From positions 1 to 22,496 of the forward strand of contig CAZDQL010000105.1 in the NCBI GenBank assembly GCA_964507325.1: 22,496 nt of DNA, written 5' to 3'. Under the pieces are notes generated by a model that was given only the letters and a program-made list of their open reading frames with translations, had not been told where the DNA came from and did not search any database. Each line of letters starts with the position of its first letter. Within the stretch, counting starts at the first letter, position 1. Source of the DNA: CAZDQL01 sp964507325 (lineage in GTDB: Bacteria > Planctomycetota > UBA1135 > GCA-002686595). This document shows positions 8,847-13,314 of this stretch, piece by piece. A program made the position numbers and the translations under genes.

Positions 8847-9320
8847 ATGCACCCCGAGCCCCGCTTCATGGAACGCGCCGTCGAGTTGGCCCTCGAGGGC
8901 GTGCGGTCGGGGTCGGGGGGGCCCTTCGGAGCCGTGGTCGTGTTCGAGGGCGAGGTCGTCGGGGAGGGGTTCAACCGCGTCTTGGCCGACCGCGATCCCA
9001 CCGCCCACGCCGAGGTGCTGGCGATCCGCGCCGCCGCCGCGCGTTTCGAGAGCTTCGATCTGACCGGGTGCGAGCTCTACGCCAGCTCGGAACCGTGCCC
9101 GATGTGTCTGGCGGCCTGCCACTGGGCGCGGCTGGAGCGGGTGTGGTTCTCGGGCGACCGCGAGCGCGCCGCAGCCGCGGGATTCGACGACGCGCTCTTC
9201 TACCGGGAGCTGGAACTCCCCCCCGCGGAGCGCAAGCTCCCGCTGCGTCCCTTCCTGCCCGACGCTTCCGAGCCCGCCTTCCGCGCCTGGTTGGCCAAGC
9301 AGGACCGTACCCCCTACTGA
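8847..9320 (+). CDS. guaD: Guanine deaminase, cytidine-deaminase fold (GuaD type)
   Basis: A 157-residue zinc deaminase. The zinc and proton-shuttle motif is TAHAEV, and the second zinc motif is EPCPMC. The sequence follows the Bacillus-type guanine deaminase closely: RAVELALEGVRSGSGGPFGAVVV, FNRVLADRDPTAHAEVLAIRAAAARF, GCELYASSEPCPMCLAACHWARLERV, AAAGFDDALFYRELELPPAERKLPL, and a C-terminus ending in Tyr. In that family the C-terminal Tyr and the Asp of GFDD help shape the guanine site of the domain-swapped dimer. It converts guanine to xanthine plus ammonia in purine salvage. TadA is less likely because of the GFDD...YRE segment and the tail. ATG 8847 has a GAGGAG ribosome site 9 nt upstream. 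It is third in the SPFH operon. Confidence 0.88.
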   Translation: MHPEPRFMERAVELALEGVRSGSGGPFGAVVVFEGEVVGEGFNRVLADRDPTAHAEVLAIRAAAARFESFDLTGCELYASSEPCPMCLAACHWARLERVWFSGDRERAAAAGFDDALFYRELELPPAERKLPLRPFLPDASEPAFRAWLAKQDRTPY

Positions 9321-9989
9321 CTAGCGGCGCTCCGTCGGTAGGGCCTCCTCGGGGACCGGCGGCTGCCAGGGCGATTCGAGCAGCGCTTCCTCCTCCGACC
9401 AGTGGCGCCACTCCCCCACCCGGTCGTCGACCAGGAACCAGCCCCGGGAGCGCAGCCCGCCGTTCTCGTGCCACAGGGTCCAGGGGCCGCGCTTGCGACC
9501 CGCCCGGTAGGAACCCTCCTGGCGCACGAGGCCGTTCGGGTACCAGAAGGTCCAGGGCCCCTCCCGCCGGCCGTCGACCGCCTCCCCCAGGGCCGAGGGG
9601 GAACCGTCCAGGTGGAAGAAGCGCATCGTTCCCGCCAGCGCGGGCCCGAGGTGCGTGTACTCGGAGCGCAGCGTCCCGTCCGGGTACCAACTGCGCCAAG
9701 TGCCACTGGGACGGCCGTGGCGGTACTCGCGCTCCGCCTCGAGGGTGCCGTCCGCGTGCCAGAGGGTCTCGGGACCGTGGCGCTCCACGCGGCCGTCGGG
9801 GTGGACGAGCACCGACCAGCGCGCCATCAGATCACCACTGACCGGATCACGGCTGGTGCGGACCTCCGTCGCGGGTGGCTGGTCGGGGGGAGGCTCCGGC
9901 GTGGGGATCTCGCTCGCCGGGATGGCCGGGGTCGTCTGGATGCAGGCGCTGAGCAGGAGCGGCGCGCCCCAGCACAGGAGTCGTTCCAT
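9321..9989 (-). CDS. Lipoprotein with YwqK/MORN-like repeats
   Basis: A 222-residue protein with a lipoprotein signal (MERLLCWGAPLLLSAC, lipobox LSAC, Cys16). A Pro-rich linker follows, then at least five YwqK/MORN-type repeats of about 23 residues: ETLWHADGTLEAEREYRHGRPSGTW, RSWYPDGTLRSEYTHLG, FWYPNGLVRQEGSYRAGRKRGPW, TLWHENGGLRSRGWFLVDDRVGEW. Such repeats form beta-hairpin ladders. Some databases name the family antitoxin because of one annotated member, but no toxin partner is next to it and the lipobox points to an envelope role. Its TAG stop (9321-9323) abuts the guaD TGA (9318-9320) with no bases between, so transcripts from the two genes must overlap. Confidence 0.75.
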   Translation of the reverse strand: MERLLCWGAPLLLSACIQTTPAIPASEIPTPEPPPDQPPATEVRTSRDPVSGDLMARWSVLVHPDGRVERHGPETLWHADGTLEAEREYRHGRPSGTWRSWYPDGTLRSEYTHLGPALAGTMRFFHLDGSPSALGEAVDGRREGPWTFWYPNGLVRQEGSYRAGRKRGPWTLWHENGGLRSRGWFLVDDRVGEWRHWSEEEALLESPWQPPVPEEALPTERR

Positions 9990-10015
9990 GCCCCCAGCAT
10001 GGCACGCCGCGGGCC

Positions 10016-10045
10016 CTGGACGGAATCCGAGAGGCGCACTATCGT
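10016..10045 (+). promoter_or_regulatory. Possible sigma70-like promoter for the UGA-containing gene
   Basis: CTGGAC (10016-10021) and TATCGT (10040-10045) are separated by 18 nt, inside the short gap between the divergent lipoprotein gene and the ORF starting at 10075. Both hexamers match the consensus only partly. No Shine-Dalgarno is seen before ATG 10075 or ATG 10084; a C-run followed by AAAACC lies there instead. Confidence 0.25.
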
Positions 10046-10074
10046 CGGCCTACTTCCTTCCCCCCCCCAAAACC

Positions 10075-10659
10075 ATGCGAACCATGCTCCGCTCCACTGC
10101 GCTCCTGGGAGTCCTGTCCCTGGGCCTCCTCGCCCCTGCCTGCAGCGTCACTCCCGATCGATCGGCGAGCGGCTCCGCCTCAGAGGGAGATGCCACCGTC
10201 CTCTACATCCTCGAGGCCAAGGGCTCGGGGTGAAGCGCGGGCCGCAAGACCCGTGCGGTCTTGGAGGATTCGATCGCGATCGACCGCCTCTTCATGAGCG
10301 GGACGCGAGCCACCTTCACCCTCGAGGAGGATGCCCGGATCGACCAGCCAGCCCTGAAAGAGGCCTTGAAGGGCAAGAGCCTCGAGCTGGTCTCCCTGGA
10401 GCGCCGCGAGTCGAAGCGGGCCCAGGCCGCCTACGTGATCAAGACCCCGGGCCTGACCTGAGCCAAGACCCAGGTCAAGGTCCGTGCGACCTTGCTGGAG
10501 GACGTGCCGAATCTGGTCGACGCCTTCGTCGGGAAGGAGATCGTGCTGCACCTGGCACAGGACCTCCCCCTCGAGCTGGCTGAGGTCCAGGCCGCTCTGA
10601 AGAAACACGCGGTGGAGGCCGAGGAGGACCCTGAGAAGGACCCCGACTACTTGCTCTGA
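10075..10659 (+). CDS. Candidate selenoprotein: signal peptide plus two HMA/MerP-like domains, two in-frame UGA (Sec53, Sec129)
   Basis: One frame runs from ATG 10075 to TGA 10657-10659 (194 codons) and passes through TGA at 10231-10233 and 10459-10461. The three segments keep one phase and the same GC3-rich codon use. Residues 1-23 are a signal or lipoprotein peptide (ALLGVLSLGLLAPAC; the lipobox is atypical). Residues about 40-110 and 117-184 each fit the beta-alpha-beta-beta-alpha-beta pattern of heavy-metal-associated domains. The UGAs fall at AKGSG-U-SAG and KTPGLT-U-AKT, the place of the first Cys in the GMTCxxC loop. Post-UGA parts of the two domains align (KTRAVLED with KVRATLLED). 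Cys23 is the only Cys, so the Sec residues would be the only soft ligands in the mature domains. Each UGA is followed by a bSECIS-like hairpin. Inferred role: periplasmic soft-metal (Hg, Cu) binding or redox chemistry. Alternative: a gene disabled by two nonsense mutations, which fits the pattern poorly. Confidence 0.8.
10231..10263 (+). promoter_or_regulatory. UGA codon 1 with bacterial SECIS-like hairpin 1
   Basis: TGA is at 10231-10233, followed by an 11-nt spacer. A perfect 7-bp stem CAAGACC (10245-10251) / GGTCTTG (10257-10263) closes the 5-nt loop CGTGC (10252-10256). A hairpin just 3' of the UGA with G in the first two loop positions is the expected bacterial SECIS layout, read by SelB. 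Alternative pairings exist in this GC-rich stretch (a GCGCGGG/CCCGTGC stem and a GGCCGCA/TGCGGTC stem). Only this one is matched by the second copy. Confidence 0.75.
10459..10494 (+). promoter_or_regulatory. UGA codon 2 with bacterial SECIS-like hairpin 2
   Basis: TGA is at 10459-10461, followed by a 14-nt spacer. A perfect 7-bp stem CAAGGTC (10476-10482) / GACCTTG (10488-10494) closes the loop CGTGC (10483-10487), identical to the loop after the first UGA. Compared with hairpin 1, two neighbouring pairs have changed on both sides (A-U to G-C and C-G to U-A), so pairing is conserved while sequence is not. In protein terms Thr...Val became Val...Thr. Confidence 0.8.
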
Positions 10660-10847
10660 TCCGCGCTCCGCTGCTCCCCAGGGGACGCCAGGAGGTCGCG
10701 GCCGTCGACTCCCTCGAGCGACGCCAGGACGGCCGAGCGCGGCAGCTCGGGCCGCTCGGGTGCCTGCGGGGCGGCGGCGAGGGTGAGGAGGAGCACGGCC
10801 GGCCTCCGGGGTGGATTGCGTCGCTGGGACCACAGGGCCCTTTCCAC
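10647..10847 (-). CDS. Possible small secreted hypothetical protein
   Basis: An open frame of 66 codons from GTG 10847, preceded by AAGGGA. It can be extended to a TTG at 10925 (92 codons). The product would begin with a basic stretch (RRNPPRRP), then AVLLLTLAAAPQA, which resembles a short signal peptide, then a Leu/Ala-rich segment (SAVLASLEGVDGRDLLASPGEQR). GC3 is very high after codon 17, as in real genes here, and lower before it. The 3' end overlaps the end of the selenoprotein candidate by 13 nt in convergent orientation. There is no recognisable family. It could be a chance frame. Confidence 0.25.
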   Translation of the reverse strand: MERALWSQRRNPPRRPAVLLLTLAAAPQAPERPELPRSAVLASLEGVDGRDLLASPGEQRSADQSK

Positions 10848-10975
10848 CTGGAATTCCCTTCGACGTCCTCGTTTTTCCGCTCCTCGAAGCAGAGGGGACG
10901 GTGCACGCAAGTCCATGTTCCACAAGGGCTTGTGAAGCCCGGAAGATTTTTCCAGGGGGAAGCTCCGGCCGGCGT
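10660..10975. other. Intergenic stretch after the selenoprotein candidate
   Basis: Apart from the doubtful minus-strand frame, no gene is supported here. The GC-rich half (10660-10810) has coding-like composition on the minus strand. The half from about 10840 has short A/T runs (CGTTTTTCC, GATTTTTCC) and lower GC, like a promoter-proximal region for the downstream RNA. No intrinsic terminator with a convincing T-run is visible after 10659. Confidence 0.4.
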
Positions 10976-11004
10976 TTGCCGCAATGCGATTTCGAAGCTA
11001 CTCT
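10976..11004 (+). promoter_or_regulatory. Sigma70-like promoter of the c-di-GMP riboswitch RNA
   Basis: A -35-like TTGCCG (10976-10981), a 17-nt spacer and a -10-like TACTCT (10999-11004). The expected start of transcription, about 7 nt downstream at about 11011, is just ahead of the first riboswitch stem at 11018. The fit of position and spacing supports it; the hexamers alone are moderate. Confidence 0.5.
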
Positions 11005-11017
11005 CCCGCGCTCCAGA

Positions 11018-11103
11018 GATGACGCGACAAGGGCAAACCGACCGCGAGGTCGGGGCGCAAAGCCGCGGGCCCCTCGCGGGCAGCCGGGCTACCGAACGTC
11101 GTC
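11018..11103 (+). promoter_or_regulatory. Cyclic di-GMP-I riboswitch (GEMM-I)
   Basis: All landmark elements of the GEMM-I aptamer are present in order. The P1 stem is GATGACG (11018-11024) with CGTCGTC (11097-11103). The conserved AAGGGCAAACC is at 11029-11039. Hairpin CCGACC/GGTCGG (11038-11043/11048-11053) has a GNRA tetraloop GCGA (11044-11047). The conserved GGCGCAAAGCC is at 11053-11063. A second GC-rich arm follows, then GCCGGGCTACCGA. The AGGGCA block keeps the G that corresponds to G20 of the Vibrio Vc2 aptamer, which favours c-di-GMP; the 3',3'-cGAMP-preferring variants carry A there. No annotated-type gene follows directly: what follows is the structured RNA. Confidence 0.9.
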
Positions 11104-11485
11104 GGTCCGATTCCAGGATGTGTCATCCGAGGGGCAGACGGGACCTCGTCCCGCCTCGGTCAGAGATTCTGGGTCGGAAGAGCTGATTCCTCTTCCTACC
11201 TGAGCCGTTCCGGGACCGCATCGCCGGTCCCGGGGCGGGGTCTGGTCGGAGCGGGTCGTCCCGAGCGAACGCCAAGTACCGCCGTGAGCCAGCGACCCCG
11301 GAAGACACCCGCGATGGAGCGACCTAGGGAATGGATGGTCGACGCTCCCCGGGACCGAGTCGAGGCCCGGCTGGGCGTTCGCCCCTTCCAACCGAGAGCT
11401 GATGGCTCTCGGGTGGTGCACCGGAGGTTCCCGATGGTGAGCACCTCGCGTGACTCACTCATCGGGTGTCGGCAGATACGCGAGT

Positions 11486-11610
11486 GCTCGGTGTGGGGAC
11501 CCCGAGCCCGCGTCGAAGGAGGAGTCGGGCCCAGCGCTCCGTGGGGACAGAGCGCCGAGGTCCACCGAGGGAGGAGCCGCGCGAGCCAGGTTTGTGGGGA
11601 CGACCCTGGC
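11486..11610 (+). repeat. Three successive hairpins displaying GTGGGGAC in their loops
   Basis: Hairpin a: GCTCGG (11486-11491) / CCGAGC (11502-11507), loop TGTGGGGACC. Hairpin b: GCGCTC (11534-11539) / GAGCGC (11550-11555), loop CGTGGGGACA. Hairpin c: GCCAGG (11585-11590) / CCTGGC (11605-11610), loop TTTGTGGGGACGAC. The stems are unrelated in sequence and the loop octamer GTGGGGAC is identical. They are spaced about 50 nt apart. This is the pattern of a multivalent RNA presenting one motif to a binding protein or to a complementary RNA. Confidence 0.7.
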
Positions 11611-11716
11611 GCCGCGCGCCCCGGTAGGCCGGCCGAGCCGGCCGATCGCAAGGGGGAGTGTCTCAGCGTCTGCTGAACACAGCGATCCAGGCCCGACCAT
11701 TCGGGCCACCGGGACA

Positions 11717-11751
11717 GGGGCCCGGAGGCGATGCCTCCGGGCCCCTTTCTT
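11717..11751 (+). terminator. Strong rho-independent terminator of the riboswitch RNA
   Basis: GGGGCCCGGAGGC (11717-11729), a 3-nt loop GAT, and the exact complement (11733-11745) form a 13-bp perfect stem followed by TTTCTT (11746-11751). The T-run is on the plus strand, so it ends plus-strand transcription. The reverse strand lacks a T-run after the stem, so it is at most a weak stop for the convergent sigma factor gene, whose stop codon is 27 nt away. Confidence 0.9.
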
Positions 11752-11777
11752 ACTTCCGGTCGTCTCGCCGAGGTTTC

Positions 11778-12590
11778 TCAGTCGACCGCCACGTCGACGC
11801 GGAAGCGGTCGCGCAAGCGCTCGATCAGTCGCGTGTGGATCTTGCACACGCGCGACTCGGAGAGACCGGTCAGTTGCCCGATCTCGCGCATCGGGAGCTC
11901 TTCCCAGTACTTCAGGTAGACGATGCGGTACTCCTGCTCGGTCAGCTTCTGAGCCACCAGGTGCAGGAGCTCATCGCGCGTCAGCTTCTCCCCGGGGGCC
12001 TCGACGCATTGATCCTCGACGGCATCCACCGAGGGGATGGGGTCATCGTCGCCTTCACTGTCGGGCATCGACCCGGGAGGAGCCATCGGCAGCCCCGTGC
12101 CGTAGATCTGCTGGTACTCCTCGAGGGAGATCTCCAGGACCTCGGCGACCTCCTCGTCCGCCGGGGGCCGACCGAGCTCCGCCGTCAGATTCTGCGTGGC
12201 GCGCTTCTGCTGCTCGATGCGCTGACGCCAAGGCCGGGGCAGCCAGTCCTGGGAGCGCAGTTCGTCGAGCAGCGCTCCCTTCACGCGCAGCTCGCAGTAG
12301 GACTCGAAGCGCACCCCTCGAGTGTCATCGAAGCCCTCCACGGCTCGGATCAGACCCACGTTGCCCGCGGTCTGCAAGTCACCCCGCTCGACGGTGCGCG
12401 GCAGGCGCATGGCGAAGCGCCGCACGATACGGCCGACCAGATCCTGGTACGCCTCCACCAGCGCGTTGCGCGTCGCGTCACTCCGATCGGCCCGGTAGTG
12501 GGCCCAGAGGGCGTCGGTGTCGGCATCCTCGACGCACTTCCGTTTGTCGGGGAAGTCGCGGGGACGTGCCTTGCTTGCGGTGATATCCAA
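11778..12590 (-). CDS. FliA/WhiG-type (group 3) RNA polymerase sigma factor
   Basis: Sigma region 2 is seen in LVGRIVRRFAMRLPRTVERGDLQTAGNVGLIRAVEGFDD, then the FliA/WhiG hallmark FESYCELRVKGALLDELRSQDWLPR. Region 3 contains LTAELGRPPADEEVAEVLEISLEEYQQI. An acidic linker (PDSEGDDDPIPSVDAVEDQ) follows. Region 4 has LTEQEYRIVYLKYWEELPMREIGQLTGLSESRVCKIHTRLIERLRDRF. Such factors direct motility/flagellar genes (FliA) or developmental genes (WhiG). No ATG lies ahead of region 2. TTG 12590 gives 270 residues; TTG 12656 would add 22. A TTGATC-17-TTATGC promoter-like pair at 12642-12670 on the minus strand would favour the shorter form. It is convergent with the c-di-GMP riboswitch RNA. No anti-sigma gene is adjacent. 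Confidence 0.9.
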   Translation of the reverse strand: MDITASKARPRDFPDKRKCVEDADTDALWAHYRADRSDATRNALVEAYQDLVGRIVRRFAMRLPRTVERGDLQTAGNVGLIRAVEGFDDTRGVRFESYCELRVKGALLDELRSQDWLPRPWRQRIEQQKRATQNLTAELGRPPADEEVAEVLEISLEEYQQIYGTGLPMAPPGSMPDSEGDDDPIPSVDAVEDQCVEAPGEKLTRDELLHLVAQKLTEQEYRIVYLKYWEELPMREIGQLTGLSESRVCKIHTRLIERLRDRFRVDVAVD

Positions 12591-12867
12591 AAGCTCCAAG
12601 CGGTGATGCGCGCTCGCCGGGAAGCGCCATGAACGACGCTGGCATAACCCCTGCAACGTGCGTCGATCAACCTTCGTCCCGATGCGCTACGGCAAAGTGG
12701 CGCTGGGCCGCATGCCTTGCGCCACGCAGATGCGTGTCATTCGGGAGATAGCCGCAGGATTCGGCAGTTTCCGTCGGGCCCGGCGGTGCAGCGGAAGTGT
12801 GGAATTTCCCGCCCTTTTTTGGCTGCCAGGTGCACACCGAGTCCCCCTGCGAGACCCCGGCGCGCAA

Positions 12868-13314
12868 TTACGTTGGGTCTGCGTCGTCCGCAGGGTAGCC
12901 CAGAGAGTCCAATACGTGCCGTTCAGCCGCCCGCATCGCCTCGCGTCGGTCGGGGTCTCGATCGTCGTGCCCGCAGAGGTGCAGGATGCCGTGCACCAGG
13001 TAGAGCGCCAGCTCGCGCGCCACGGCAACGCCTCGCTCGGCAGCCACTCGACGCGCCCGATCGACGCTGACGTACACCTCGCCGGCGGGTCCAATCCCAT
13101 CCTCTCCCAGATCGAAGCTGATCACGTCGGTCGGAGAGGAGTCCCCCAGAAAGCGCCCGTGCAACTCGGCCAGGGCGGCATCGCTGACCAGGATCACCTC
13201 CACCTCCATCCCCCCCCGGCCGCCGTACTCCAGCGCGGCCTGCGCGGCGGCGAGCAACTCGGCGTCAGCCACCGGCCGCTCTCCCTCGACGGCCCAACTG
13301 ACGCGCGCCGTCAC
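12868..13314 (-). CDS. ybeY: Endoribonuclease YbeY (rRNA maturation / ribosome quality control)
   Basis: A 148-residue YbeY metalloprotein needed for 16S rRNA 3' maturation and ribosome quality control. The signature strand-turn FLGDSSPTDVISFDL and the helix with HGILHLCGHDD are clear. The usual zinc motif is HGxLHLxGYDH; here the first two His are kept, but the residue at the third ligand place is Asp (HDD), with an extra His two positions earlier. GTG start at 13314 overlaps the HD gene stop (GTGA), which indicates translational coupling. In many bacteria ybeY follows phoH; here the HD phosphohydrolase lies between them, an order also known elsewhere. The gene ends the cluster, and about 200 nt follow before the sigma factor gene. 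Confidence 0.92.
   Translation of the reverse strand: MTARVSWAVEGERPVADAELLAAAQAALEYGGRGGMEVEVILVSDAALAELHGRFLGDSSPTDVISFDLGEDGIGPAGEVYVSVDRARRVAAERGVAVARELALYLVHGILHLCGHDDRDPDRREAMRAAERHVLDSLGYPADDADPT

Larger units (their letters stand above)
11011..11751 (+). ncRNA. Candidate long structured noncoding RNA led by a c-di-GMP riboswitch and ended by an intrinsic terminator
   Basis: The unit runs from the predicted start of transcription, through a GEMM aptamer (11018-11103), about 610 nt of hairpin-rich sequence, to a terminator (11717-11751). Stems read by eye: 11116-11120/11124-11128; 11127-11132/11154-11159 enclosing 11139-11144/11148-11153; 11176-11182/11190-11196; 11210-11218/11225-11233 (9 bp); 11316-11321/11343-11348; 11392-11399/11405-11412 (8 bp); 11430-11441/11454-11466 (12 bp, one bulge); 11486-11491/11502-11507; 11534-11539/11550-11555; 11585-11590/11605-11610; 11627-11633/11637-11643; 11690-11696/11701-11707. 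The longest plus frame (11284-11676) has no ribosome site and atypical codons (ATA, AGA, many AGG). It does not look like RNase P RNA, tmRNA, or a group I or II intron by their core motifs. The ends are well supported; the whole being one functional RNA is inference. Confidence 0.6.

Noticed and set aside
10234..10260. Other stems after the first UGA (GCGCGGG/CCCGTGC and GGCCGCA/TGCGGTC)
   Set aside because: They are possible foldings of GC-rich sequence, but have no counterpart after the second UGA.
10231..10461. TGA read as Trp or Gly by an altered genetic code
   Set aside because: guaD, both SPFH genes, fusA, ybeY and uppS end at TGA in the expected place, and TGG is used for Trp throughout.
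10075..10659. Pseudogene broken by two nonsense mutations
   Set aside because: Both stops are TGA, both fall at the same functional site of two domains, and each has a matching hairpin with compensatory changes. Random decay would not give this, and there are no frameshifts.
11284..11676. 130-codon plus-strand frame downstream of the riboswitch
   Set aside because: It has no ribosome binding site, uses codons rare elsewhere in the window (ATA, AGA, many AGG), has no recognisable domain, and its bases are largely taken up by hairpins.
11011..11751. RNase P RNA, tmRNA, group I or group II intron
   Set aside because: The core motifs of these RNAs (for example the RNase P AGUCCGGGC block, a tRNA-like end, the domain V hairpin) were looked for and not seen. 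A covariance search would be decisive.
12795..12820. Plus-strand terminator (T6 run after a GC-rich stretch)
   Set aside because: No stable hairpin directly precedes the T-run and no plus-strand gene or RNA is seen upstream.
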